From Arenicola marina (taxonomy: Eukaryota > Annelida > Polychaeta > Arenicolidae), in contig OZ025263.1 in NCBI GenBank assembly GCA_964019135.1, positions 21,677,123-21,741,122 on the forward strand: a stretch of DNA of 64,000 bases. The letters are read 5' to 3'. The notes beneath the pieces were generated by a model. It was not told the DNA's origin. It was given only the letters and a program-made list of their open reading frames with translations, and ran no database searches. This document shows, one piece after another, positions 1 to 11,353 of this stretch (positions are counted from its first letter, which is position 1; every line of letters begins with the position of its first letter). Position numbers and translations under genes: made by a program.

Positions 1-1282
1 CAGAGGGTATCTGCTGGGGTAGAGGGGACAGGGAACCAGCCTGGGGAGACAGAGGGTATCTGCTGGAGTACAGGGGACAGGGAACCAGCCAGGGGAGACA
101 GAGGGTATCTGCTCGGGTAGAGGGGACAGGGAACCAGCCAGGGAAGACAGAGGGTATCTGCTGGGTTACTGGGGACAGGGAACCAGCCAGGGGAGACAGA
201 GGGTATCTGCTGGGGTACAGGGGACAGGGAACCAGCCAGGGGAGACAGAGGGTATCTGCTGGAGTACAGGGGACAGGGAACCAGCCAGGGGAGACAGAGG
301 GTATCTGCTGGAGTACAGGGGACAGGGAACCAGCCAGGGGAGACAGAGGGTATCTGCTGGGGTACAGGGGACAAGGAACCAGCCAGGGGAGACAGAGGGT
401 ATCTGCTGGGGTACAGGGGACAGGAAACCAGCCTGGGGAGACAGAGGGTATCTGCTGGAGTACAGGGGACAGGGAACCAGCCAGGGGAGACAGAGGGTAT
501 CTGCTGGAGTACAGGGGACAGGGAACCAGCCAGGGTAGACAGAGGGTATCTGCTGGGGTACAGGGGACAGGGAACCAGCCAGAGGAGACAGAGGGTATCT
601 GCTGGGGTAGAGGGGACAGGGAACCAGCCAGCGGAGACAGAGGATATCTGCTGGAGTACAGGGGACAGGGAACCAACCAGGGAGACAGAGTGTATCTGCT
701 GGAGTACAAAAGGACAGGGAACCAGCCAGGGGAGACCGAGGGTATCTGCTGGAGTACAGGGGACAGGGAACCAGCCAGGGGAGACAGAGGGTATCTGCTG
801 GAGTACAGGGGACAGGGAACCAGCCAGGGGAGACAGAGGGTATCTGCTGGGGTACAGGGGACAGGGAACCAGCCAGAGGAGACAGAGGGTATCTGCTGGG
901 GTAGAGGGGACAGGGAACCAGCCAGGGGAGACAGAGGGTATCTGCTGGAGTACAGGGGACAGGGAACCAACCAGGGAGACAGAGTGTATCTGCTGGAGTA
1001 CAAAAGGACAGGGAACCAGCCAGGGGAGACCGAGGGTATCTGCTGGGGTACAGGGGACAGGGAACCAGCCAGGGGAGACAGAGGGTATCTGCTGGGGTAC
1101 AGAGGACAGGGAACCAGCCAGGGGAGACAGAGGGTATCTGCTGGAGTACAGGGGACAGGGAACCAGCCAGGGGAGACAGAGGGTATCTGCTGGGGTACAG
1201 AGGACAGGGAACCAGCCAGGGGAGACAGAGGGTATCTGCTGGAGTACAGGGGACAGGGAACCAGCCAGGGGAGACAGAGGGT
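1..1282. repeat. 49-bp minisatellite, about 26 copies
   Basis: Tandem array of a 49-bp unit with the core GGGAACCAGCCAGGGGAGAC followed by an AGAGGGTATCTGCTGG segment. It runs off the left edge and ends abruptly near 1282, where the unit dissolves into unique sequence. Units differ by point changes (GGGGTACAG, GGAGTACAG, GGGGTAGAG). A distinctive variant with a shortened AACCAACC segment occurs at 671 and again at 965, which is six units (294 bp) apart and shows block duplication inside the array. The long frames seen on both strands come from the repeat: 49 is not divisible by three, but three units (147 bp) are. Confidence 0.97.
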
Positions 1283-1520
1283 GACTGCTCGGCTCCCTTG
1301 AAGTATCTATTAGTGAGGAGATCGTCGTGTAGTAAAGAGAGTACAGGAGGGGAGAGTGCGGCCGGAGGGCCACATGTTGCGACTGATTGATCACCTGGTA
1401 TACAGACGTGAGAGGGGCGGTGGGGGGAGGGGGTGTTACTAGTCGTCTGGCCGTCAAGGGTGTTCTTTAATTTTGCTCGCCAAAATATAATACTGATAAC
1501 ATGGCGGGTATCATATATGT
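1283..1520. other. Unique spacer, no gene seen
   Basis: Non-repetitive sequence between the 49-bp array and a small inverted-repeat element. It includes a short G-rich run around 1418-1434. I see no coding signal. Confidence 0.6.
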
Positions 1521-1681
1521 CAGGGGCGGATCCACGGGGGGGGGGGGGGGCGGACCCACCGCCCCCTATTTGAGGAAGAACGCCATCTGAGGCGGCGTGG
1601 ATGCCCCCCCCCCCCCCCCCCCCCGCCGCCGGTCGCAAGGTTAGTGAACCCTTCCTTTTCAAATTCCTGGATCCGCCCCTG
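1521..1681. mobile_element. Short non-autonomous DNA element with CAGGGGCGGATCCA ends
   Basis: A 161-bp segment bounded by a perfect 14-bp terminal inverted repeat: CAGGGGCGGATCCA at 1521 and its reverse complement TGGATCCGCCCCTG ending at 1681. The interior holds a G homopolymer after the left end and a C homopolymer of about 20 bases near 1603-1624, so the whole piece can fold back. Ends beginning CAGGG are typical of hAT-superfamily elements; that assignment is inference. I could not find a convincing 8-bp target duplication in the flanks. Related ends occur at 41255, 41755 and 45335. Confidence 0.55.
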
Positions 1682-2870
1682 TATGCTATTTACCAATGTC
1701 TATGTTTGGTAATACTAAAAAGAACGTTACAGATATACACATATCAAGCCGAAGTCAACCGATGTGTGTTCGGTTGGGCGGAAGTGCAGTGATCGGTGCA
1801 ATGCAATCTGTAGCCCCCGTGGCATTAAAAGTTGAACCACGTGTCCGCCTTCACATTGTATGAGAAACAAACATCATTTTTTTGTTTTTAAGTCACCGTT
1901 AAGTCCAAGACTAAAGAGACCAAAGATGTAATTCCCCTTGCCTTTCACCGTTCTTTTATGCTCTGAGTCATGTCACAGTGCTGTGGAACGACATGGATTT
2001 AAAGGGCCTCTTATAGGTAATCAGACTCCTGAACCTGTTCATGGGGAGAGAGGCCCTTGACCCCCGCCCACGGACCTCTTCCACCCACCCAGCGCAGCTA
2101 TCAGGCCGACGCCCCCCCCCCCACCCTGGCCCCTCACCCCCGCCCGCCCCACCCAGACGCTAGGTCCCCCTTCTCACGCTAACCGGCAGAAGCCAACAAA
2201 GTAGGTCCCACAAACGTCGCCTGCAAATCAAAAAAAAAAATCTACCATTTGCCGATTTTTTATGAGATTTGTTGTCTGGCGATCAATTGATCTTGAAGCA
2301 TTCCTATGGATTAATCCCCCTCCCCTCCGGCCCTCTGCCCCCAAGCACACCCTCCCCCCCACCCCTCCAATCTTTCGCCCTATTACACCCCTACCCCTTC
2401 CCACCCATACCGCTGTCCGATAATCCCACCACATCCCCGGCCAGAACCCCCCGATTTCCCTATCTAAACCCCCTCTGTAAGAACAGTAAGAACCCAAGCA
2501 AAGCCCTATCAACGACTGTATCTGGCTGAGTACCTTGTCAAAACCTTGTTTGATCAGTAGAACCAGAATGGATGTGTCTAGATTCTACCCCAAGGTAAAG
2601 GGATATGAGACCTTGAGGCAGATTCGTAGCGAGCGGTGCACCGCAGTCAACATGGCTCGGTGGCTGGTTGGCTGCCGAAGGACACTTTGGGGCGGTGTTA
2701 GCGAGCAGCCAGTCCACTGAAACCGACCGTGGGGATCTTGGTGGATGGCTAGAGAAGAACACTTCTCCCTTCAGGTGTAACTGGAAATCGCATCGTGCCA
2801 TTGGAAAGGGTTCAATTAAATCTCCTGGGGTAACCCACAACCATTTTTAGAAAAGGAAAAATGATCTTCA
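1682..2870. other. Unique region, no gene seen
   Basis: About 1.2 kb without recognisable features beyond C-rich blocks at roughly 2100-2165 and 2317-2460. Short open frames here have no recognisable domain and mostly follow base-composition bias. Confidence 0.5.
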
Positions 2871-2880
2871 TTCAACAAAA

Positions 2881-2975
2881 ACAGAGTGGGGCGCGAACCC
2901 CCGAGCTCCAGTACTAGGGCTGCTCTCATTGAATTCCCCCCACAAAGCCAAACAACTAGACTATGGGGTGTCCTC
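2881..2975 (-). mobile_element. tRNA-like remnant (Pol III A/B boxes), possible SINE head
   Basis: Read on the minus strand, TAGTCTAGTTG (plus 2953-2963) resembles a tRNA A box. GGGTTCGCGCCC (plus 2889-2900) resembles a B box, lacking only the usual A after GGTTCG. A TTTTT run just beyond it (plus 2876-2880) could act as a Pol III terminator. The A-to-B spacing of about 53 bp is long for an ordinary tRNA and I could not fold a clean cloverleaf, so a degenerate tRNA or SINE head is more likely than a working tRNA gene. The B-box sequence is shared with the element at 12241. Confidence 0.4.
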
Positions 2976-3230
2976 CAGGCAGATTTTTTTTGACAGGGCA
3001 TTCACCAGACCATTGGGGTGTTCCAGAAGCAATATTAATCCTTTTTCTCTCAATATTTTACAATATTTACGGAGCGCAACTATTTCCAAATTATAGTTAA
3101 ATATTTAGTGAATACGCCCCAACAACTGTCTTGCTGCATTCGACCGCGGTCAACCGCGATACTCGGCCCAAGGCAACGGGTGCATCTATAGGCCTGGGCC
3201 TTGACATAGGCATAGGCATAATATAGCATT
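2976..3230. other. Unique AT-leaning spacer
   Basis: No gene or repeat recognised. A small GCATAGGCATA-type iteration lies just before the 23-bp minisatellite. Confidence 0.5.
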
Positions 3231-3385
3231 CTAGCACCTATTATATCATCATTTCTAGCACCTATTATATCAGTTTTCTTGCACCTATTATATCAGTTTT
3301 CTAGCACCTATTATATCAGTATTCTAGCACCTTATATATCAGTTTTCTAGCACCTATTATATCAGTATTCTAACACCTATTATGT
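3231..3385. repeat. 23-bp minisatellite, 7 copies
   Basis: AT-rich tandem repeat with core CTAGCACCTATTATATCAG. Unit starts fall at 3231, 3255, 3278, 3301, 3324, 3347 and 3370, which gives a 23-bp period with one 24-bp step. Confidence 0.9.
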
Positions 3386-3820
3386 TGACGTCCGGTTCGT
3401 GTTGGAGCTTTCGCGGTGTTCCAATGCTAGGTGCGTGATCATTCGTTGTCTGATTGTACCCAGGAGGAAGTGGCGGGTGGGGGAGATGGGGTCTCAGGTC
3501 TGGGTTTTCACCGTGGCAGGACAGGTGATCGCTAAGGCTGCTTGGGGGGTGGGGGAGGGGGGGGGGGTGGCGGCAGCCGGAAGCGGCAGCCGGCAGACGT
3601 TGGACTAGTAAAGTAAGGGCGTGTTGGATTTACCTGAAACCATAACCTTTTTTGCCGAACTGACTGTTCGACAGGAGAAGAACCGAAGCCGGTTTGATCG
3701 AAACCGTGAAACTATCAAGAGACCTGGTTTGACGATTTCGGTTCCGCGGAACTGTCTGCTCAATCAACCGATAACCCATAGTTAATCATAAATGTAGTGA
3801 ATAGAGACTTCCCGATGGTC
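3386..3820. other. Unique spacer with a G-rich block
   Basis: No gene recognised. A G-rich segment at about 3540-3580 has runs long enough for G-quadruplex formation. Confidence 0.5.
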
Positions 3821-4030
3821 TGCCCGCCTAGAGGCCAACGCATCGTTTCATTTGTTTACAGTTCAGCATGTAATGATGACAGTGCGTTATGTTATTAACG
3901 GACAGTCCAATCGCGGTCAGAAAACACTCGGCCTATGATTGCTGGTACAACGTCATACGCATAACGCAATTTCATCATTACATGCTGCAATGTAAACAAA
4001 TAAAACGATGCGTTGGCCTCTAGGCGGGCA
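3821..4030. repeat. Inverted repeat, ~71-bp arms and 68-bp spacer
   Basis: The left arm (3821-3891, starting TGCCCGCCTAGAGGCCAACG) is repeated as reverse complement at 3960-4030 with only a handful of mismatches. The spacer 3892-3959 is unique. The right arm stops about 40 bp before the 37-bp GC-rich array begins. It could be a foldback or MITE-like element or a local inverted duplication. No terminal target duplication is evident. Confidence 0.88.
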
Positions 4031-4070
4031 AACCGTTGACACCGGTTCCGAAAACGGCCCGCGACGGTGG

Positions 4071-5122
4071 TTGTGACAGAGCGACACACCGCGGTCCGTG
4101 TGGGTGGTGGCGGCAGAGCGACACACCGCGGTCCGTGTCGGTGGTGGCGACAGAGCGACACACCGCGGTCCGTGTCGGTGGTGGCGACAGAGCGACACAC
4201 CGCGGTCCGTGTGGGTGGTGGCGACAGAGCAACACACCGCGGTCCGTGTCGGTGGTGGCGACAGAGCGACACACCGCGGTCCGTGTCGGTGGTGGCGGCA
4301 GAGCGACCCACCGCGGTCCGTGTCAGTGGTGGCGACAGAGCGACACACCGCGGTCCGTGTCGGTGGTGGCGACAGAGCGACACACCGCGGTTCGTGTCGG
4401 TGGTGGCGACAGAGCGACACACCGCGGTCCGTGTCGGTGGTGGCGACAGAGCGACACACCGCGGTCCGTGTCGGTGGTGGCGACAGAGCGACACACCGCG
4501 GTCCGTGTCGGTGGTGGCGACAGAGCGACACACCGCGGTCTGTGTGGGTGGTGGCGACAGAGCGACACACCGCGGTCCGTGTCGGTGGTGGCGACAGAGC
4601 GACACACCGCGGTCCGTGTCGGTGGTGGCGGCAGAGCGACCCACCGCGGTCCGTGTCGGTGGTGGCGACAGAGCGACACACCGCGGTCCGTGTCGGTGGT
4701 GGCGACAGAGCGACACACCGCGGTCCGTGTGGGTGGTGGCGACAGAGCAACACACCGCGGTTCGTGTCGGTGGTGGCGTCAGAGCGACACACCGCGGTCC
4801 GTGTCGGTGGTGTCGACAGAGCGACACATCGCGGTCCGTGTCGGTGGTGGCGTCAGAGCGACACACCGCGGTCCGTGTGGGTGGTGGCGACAGAGCGACA
4901 CACCGCGGTCCGTGTCGGTGGTGGCGACAGAGCGACACACCGCGGTCCGTGTCGGTGGTGGCGACAATGCGACAGAGCGACACACCGCGGTCCGTGTCGG
5001 TGGTGGCGACAGAGCGACACACCGCGGTCCGTGTCGGTGGTGGCGACAGAGCGACACACCGCCGTCCGTGTCGGTGGTGGCGACAGAGCGACACACCGCC
5101 GTCCGTGTCGGTGGTGGCGACA
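4071..5122. repeat. 37-bp GC-rich minisatellite, about 28 copies
   Basis: Tandem array with core GCGACACACCGCGGTCCGTG followed by TCGGTGGTGGCGACAGA. Each typical unit carries ACCGCGGT, a perfect palindrome holding a SacII site, and several CpGs. The unit has no stop in most frames, so open frames of 250-400 codons appear on both strands. The last units change CCGCGGTCC to CCGCCGTCC. A short partial-unit insertion sits near 4967. Confidence 0.97.
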
Positions 5123-5488
5123 AGGCGACTCTGGCGCCAGCCTCCCCGACGTCATTACAGCGGGGGCCCCTCAAGGACGTCAGCCAGCCAGACAGCCACC
5201 CCCACTCGCAGCCCCAACTAACCCTGGCACCCTCTGGCGGTAATCATGGATTACACTGAGCATACTGCTGCCAAGGCGGGCAATGGGGTACTCGCCACCG
5301 GGGAGGGGGTAGTAGAGGGAGGCTGTGGGGGGGTGGGGGAGGGGGAGGAAGGGGATAAAGAGGTGGTGGCAGGGGGGGAAAAACAGGAGGGATAGGGTAA
5401 GATTGGGAAGAGAAGAAGAGAGAGATGGGCCTTAATATGAAGCCAAAATGACGGAACACACTACAAGGTAGGGCGTCATACGAAACGC
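5123..5488. other. Spacer with polypurine tract
   Basis: Unique sequence followed by an almost pure purine tract (G-rich, about 5300-5430) just before the 21-bp array. No gene seen. Confidence 0.6.
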
Positions 5489-8400
5489 GCTATGGCTGTG
5501 ACAGACAGAGCTATGACTGTGACAGACAGAGCTATGACTGTGCCAGACTGAGCCATGACTGTGACAGACAGAGCTTTGACTGTGACAGAGAGAGCTATGA
5601 CTGACAGACAGAGCTATGACTGTGACCGACAGAGCTACGACTGTGACAGACATAGCTATGACTGACAGACAGAGCTATGACTGTGACAAACCTATGACTG
5701 TGACAGACAGAGCTATGACTGTGACAGACAGAGGTAGGACTGTGACAGACAGAGCTATGACTGACAGACAGAGCTAGAACTGTGACAGACAGAGCTATGA
5801 CTGTGACAGACAGAGCTACGACTGTGACAGACAGAGCTACGACTGTGACAGACAGAGCTATGACTGTGACAGACAGAGCTATGTCTGTGACAGACAGAGT
5901 TATGACTGTGACAGACAGAGCTATGACTGACAGACAGAGCTAGGACTGTGACAGACAGAGCTATGACTGTGACAGACAGAGCTAGGACTGTGACAGACAG
6001 AGCTATGACTGTGACAGACATAGCTATGACTGACAGACAGAGATAGGACTGTGACAGACCTATGACTGTGACAGACAGAGCTATGACTGTGACAGACAGA
6101 GGTAGAACTGTGACAGACAGAGCTATGACTGTGACATTCAGAGCTAGGACTGTGACAGAGAGAGCTATGACTGTGACAGACAGAGCTAGGACTGTGACAG
6201 AGAGAGCTAGGACTGTGACAGACATAGCTATGACTGTGACAGAGAGAGTTAGGACTGTGACAGACAGAGCTAGGACTGTGACAGACAGAGCTATGACTGT
6301 GACAGACATAGCTATGACTGTGACAGACAGAGCTATGACTGTGACAGACAGAGCTAGAACTGTGACAGACAGAGCTATGACTGTGACAGACAGAGCTAGG
6401 AATGTGACAGAGCTATGATTGTGTGACAGTGCTACGACTGTGACATAGCTATGACTGTGACAGACAGAGCTATGACAGACAGAGCTAGGACTGTGACAGA
6501 CAGAGCTATGACTGTGACAGACAGAGCTAGGACTGTGACAGACAGAGCTATGACTGTGACAGACATAGCTATGACTGACAGACAGAGATAGGACTGTGAC
6601 AGACCTATGACTGTGACAGACAGAGCTATGACTGTGACAGACAGAGGTAGAACTGTGACAGACAGAGCTATGACTGTGACATACAGAGCTAGGACTGTGA
6701 CAGAGAGAGCTATGACTGTGACAGACAGAGCTATGAATGTGACAGACAGAGCTAGGACTGTGACAGAGAGAGCTAGGACTGTGACAGACATAGCTATGAC
6801 TGTGACAGAGAGAGTTAGGACTGTGACAGACAGAGCTAGGACTGTGACAGACAGAGCTATGACTGTGACAGACATAGCTATGACTGTGACAGACAGAGCT
6901 ATGACTGTGACAGACAGAGCTAGAACTGTGACAGACAGAGCTATGACTGTGACAGACAGAGCTAGGACTGTGACAGAGCTATGATTGTGTGACAGTGCTA
7001 CGACTGTGACATAGCTATGACTGTGACAGACAGAGCTATGACTGACAGACAGAGCTAGGACTGTGACAGAGAGAGCTATGACTGTGACAGACATAGCTAT
7101 GACTGTGACAGACAGAGTTATGACTGTGACAGACAGAGCTATGACTGTGACAGACAGAGCTATGACTGTGACAGGCAGAGCTAGGACTGTGACAGACAGA
7201 GCTATGACTGTGACAGGCAGAGCTAGGACTGTGACAGACAGAGCTAGGACTGTGACAGACAGAGCTAGGACTGTGACAGACAGAGCTAGGACTGTGACAG
7301 ACAGAGCTAGGACTGTGACAGACAGAGCTATGACTGTGACAGACAGAGCTAGGACTGTGACAGACAGAGCTAGGACTGTGACAGACAGAGCTATGACTGT
7401 GACAGACAGAGCTAGGACTGTGACAGACAGAGCTATGACTGTGACAGACAGAGCTATGACTGTGACAGACAGAGCTATGACTGTGACAGACAGAGCTATG
7501 ACTGTGACAGGCAGAGCTAGGACTGTGACAGACAGAGCTAGGACTGTGACAGGCAGTGCTAGGACTGTGACAGACAGTGCTAGGACTGTGACAGACAGAG
7601 CTATGACTGTGACAGACAGAGCTAGGACTGTGACAGACAGAGCTAGGACTGTGACAGACAGAGCTAGGACTGTGACAGACAGAGCTAGGACTGTGACAGA
7701 CAGAGCTATGACTGTGACAGACAGAGCTATGACTGTGACAGACAGAGCTATGACTGTGACAGGCAGAGCTATGACTGTGACAGAGAGAGTTAGGACTGTG
7801 ACAGACAGAGCTAGAACTGTGACAGACAGAGCTATGACTGTGACAGACAGAGCTATGACTGTGACAGACAGAGCTATGACTGTGACAGACAGAGCTAGAA
7901 CTGTGACAGACAGAGCTATGACTGTGACAGACAGAGCTAGGACTGTGACAGAGTTATGATTGTGTGACAGTGCTACGACTGTGACATAGCTATGACTGTG
8001 ACAAACAGAGCTATGACTGACAGACAGAGCTAGGACTGTGACAGAGAGAGCTATGACTGTGGCAGACATAGCTATGACTGTGACAGACAGAGTTATGACT
8101 GTGACAGACAGAGCTATGACTGTGACAGACAGAGCTATGACTGTGACAGGCAGAGCTAGGACTGTGACAGGCAGAGCTATGACTGTGACAGGCAGAGCTA
8201 GGACTGTGACAGACAGAGCTAGGACTGTGACAGACAGAGCTAGGACTGTGACAGACAGAGCTAGGACTGTGACAGACAGAGCTAGGACTGTGACAGACAG
8301 AGCTATGACTGTGACAGACAGAGCTAGGACTGTGACAGACAAAGCTAGGACTGTGACAGACAGAGCTAGGACTGTGACAGACAGAGCTAGGACTGTGACA

Positions 8401-10421
8401 GACAGAGCTATGACTGTGACAGACAGAGCTATGACTGTGACAGACAGAGCTATGACTGTGACAGACAGAGCTATGACTGTAACAGGCAGAGCTAGGACTG
8501 TGACAGACAGAGCTAGGACTGTGACAGACAGTGCTAGGACTGTGACAGACAGTGCTAGGACTGTGACAGACAGAGCTATGACTGTGACAGACAGAGCTAG
8601 GACTGTGACAGACAGAGCTAGGACTGTGACAGACAGAGCTAGGACTGTGACAGACAGAGCTAGGACTGTGACAGACAGAGCTAGGACTGTGACAGACAGA
8701 GCTATGACTGTGACAGACAGAGCTATGACTGTGACAGGCAGAGCTATGACTGTGACAGACAGAGCTATGACTGTGACAGACAGAGCTAGGACTGTGACAG
8801 ACAGAGCTAGGACTGTGACAGACAGAGCTAGGACTGTGACAGACAGAGCTAGGACTGTGACAGACAGAGCTAGGACTGTGACAGACAGAGCTAGGACTGT
8901 GACAGACAGAGCTAGGACTGTGACAGACAGAGCTATGACTGTGACAGACAGAGCTATGACTGTGACAGACATAGCTTTGACTGACAGACAGAGCTATGAC
9001 TGTGACAGACAGAACTATGACTGTGACAGAGAGAGGTAGGACTGCGACCGACAGAGCTATGACTGTGACAGACATAGCTATGACTGTGACAGACAGATCT
9101 TTGACTGTGACAAACAGATCTATGACCGTGACAGACAGAGCTATGACTGTGACAGACAGCTATGACTGACAGACAGAGCTATGACTGTGACAGACCTATG
9201 ACTGACAGACAGAGGTAGGACTGTGACCGACAGAGCTATGACTGTGACAGACAGAGCTATGACTGACAGACAGAGCTAGGACTGTGACAGACAGAGCTAG
9301 GACTGTGACAGACAGAGCTGTGACTGTGACAGACAGAGCTATGACTGTGACAGACAGAGCTATGACTGTGACAGACATAGCTATGACTGACAGACAGAGC
9401 TATGACTGTGACAGACCTATGACTGTGACAGACAGAGGTAGGACTGTGACCGACAGAGCTAGACTGTGACAGACAGAGCTATGACTGTGAGAGACAGAGC
9501 TATGACTGTGACAGACAGAGCTAGGACTGTGATAGAGCTATGACTGTGACAAAGGTACGATTGTGACACACAGAGATATGACTGTGACAGAGCTATGACT
9601 GTGACAGACAGAGCTATGACTTTGACAGACAGAGCTATGACTGTGACAGACGGAGCTATGACTGTGACAGACAGAGGTAGGACTGTGACAGAGCTATGAC
9701 TGTGACAAAGCTACGACTGTGACAGACAGAGGTAGGACTGTGACAGAGATATGACTGTGACAGACAGAGCTACGACTGTGACAGACAGAGATATGACTGT
9801 GACAGACAGAGCTATGACTGTGACAGACAGGGCTATGGCCGTGACAGACAGCGCTATGACTGTGACAGACAGGACTATGACTGTGACAGACAGAGCTATG
9901 ACTGTGACAGAGCTATGACTGTGACAAAGCTATGACTGTGACACACAGAGCTTTGACTGACAGACAGAGCTATGACTGTGACAGACAGAGCTAGGACTGT
10001 GACAGACCGAGCTAGGACTGTGACAGACAGAGCTAGGACTGTAACAGACAGAGCTATGACTGACAGACAGATCTATGACTGTGACAGACAAAGCTATGAC
10101 TGCAACAGACAGGGCTAGGGTTGTGACAGACAGAGCTATGACTGTGACAGACAGAGCTATGACTATGACAGACCAAGCTATGACTGTAACAGACAGAGCT
10201 ACGACTGTGACGGACAGAGCTATGACTGTGACAGACAGAGCTATGACTGTGACAGACAGAGCTATGACTGTGACAGACAGAACTATGACTTTGTGGCAGA
10301 GCTATGACTGTGACAGACAGAATTATGACTGTAACAGACAGAGCTATGACTTCGACAGATAGAGCTATGACTGTGTGACAGATAGTGATACGACTGTGAC
10401 AGACAGCTACACGACTGTGTT
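5489..10421. repeat. 21-bp satellite array, about 235 copies with higher-order blocks
   Basis: Nearly 5 kb of a 21-bp unit, core GCTATGACTGTGACAGACAG, the main variant having TAGGACT in place of TATGACT. Since 21 is divisible by three, the minus strand reads as endless SVTVIAL/SVTVLAL heptads and the plus strand as TDRAMTV, which yields spurious frames up to about 850 codons. Higher-order structure is clear. The odd junction GATTGTGTGACAGTGCTACG recurs near 6418, 6984 and 7959. A block at about 7063-7960 recurs at 8038 (offset 975 bp). A block near 6051 recurs 545 bp later. Edges are more degenerate (GGCTATGG, shortened units) than the 7-9 kb core. Confidence 0.98.
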
Positions 10422-10477
10422 TCAAAGCGCTACCAATGTGTGACATAAACGTACTGAACATTCAGTGCGCACGATTA

Positions 10478-10735
10478 CTTCATGTGCTTACTGTGCTCAA
10501 TGTGCTTACTGTACTTACCGTATTACTGTATTTAATGTATTTACAGTGCTTACTGTGCTCAATGTACTTACTGTACTTACCGTATTACTGTATTTAATGT
10601 ATTTACAGTGCTTACTGTGCTCAATGTACTTACTGTACTTACCGTATTACTGTATTTAATGTATTTACTGTGCTTGCTTCACTCAGTGTACTCACTGTAC
10701 TTAATGTACTCACTGTATTTACAGTGAATACCTGG
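10478..10735. repeat. 62-bp tandem repeat, 3-4 copies
   Basis: GTATTACTGTATTTAATGTA recurs at 10520, 10582 and 10644, a 62-bp period. Each unit is itself built from shorter steps of the form ACTGTACTTA/ATGTACTTA. The right end decays into single steps by about 10735. Confidence 0.9.
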
Positions 10736-11024
10736 CCGGGCAGACAGGGTGATACAGGTACTCAGTCGATTCCCCATTGACACACGCTTGACAAGGCGAT
10801 TGCGCGCCATGCCTTGCTGGCCACTATCACAGTGACGGAGGACTTATTGGTTCCTGCAGCTGGGGGCTGTCACAAGAGATCACGCTCTGGTACTGGGGGA
10901 CAGCCCTGTGTGACCCAGGCCAGGCCAGCTCAGGCCATGCTTGGCCGGTCAGCCCAGCAAATTATGGCCCCCATCACCAGCATAAGACCATCTCGCATTG
11001 GGGTTACTTTTGCACTCGACGGTT
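10736..11024. other. Unique spacer
   Basis: A short open frame (10814-11026) shows no recognisable domain. No other feature seen. Confidence 0.5.
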
Positions 11025-11353
11025 AGGGGGGGAGGGGGAGAGAGGGGGGGAGGGAGGGGGAGGGATTGAGAAAGGGAGGGGGCAGGGAGAGAGGGAGAGA
11101 GGGAGGGAGGGAGGGGGGCAGGGAGTTAGGGACAGAGGAGAGATGAGGAGAGGGAGGGAGGGGAGGAAGGGAGGGAGATATGAATGGGAGGGAGGGGGCA
11201 AGAGAGGGAGGGATAGAGGGAGGGGGGATTGAGGTAGGGAGGGAAGGGGAGAGATGGAGGAAGGGAGGGAAGGAGGGAGGGCAGGTAGGGGAGGGAGGGC
11301 AGGTAGGGAGGGATGAGGGAGGGAGAGGGGGGTGGGAGGGAGAGGGGGGGAGG
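11025..11353. repeat. Polypurine (GGGA-rich) tract
   Basis: About 330 bp in which the plus strand is almost all G and A (GGGAGGGAGGGG patterns), broken by few pyrimidines. Such tracts can form intramolecular triplexes or G-quadruplexes. The reverse strand reads as low-complexity P/S/L frames and is not coding. Confidence 0.93.

Noticed and set aside
2881-2975. A functional tRNA gene
   Set aside because: A and B boxes are present, but the spacing is long, the B box is off consensus and I could not draw a cloverleaf; annotated as a remnant only.
3895-5259. Several 250-400-codon frames on both strands
   Set aside because: All lie in the 37-bp array and are open in parallel frames, which is expected from repeat composition.
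6432-8972. An 846-codon hydrophobic heptad protein on the minus strand
   Set aside because: It is a 21-bp (seven-codon) satellite read in frame; the opposite strand is also open over long stretches.
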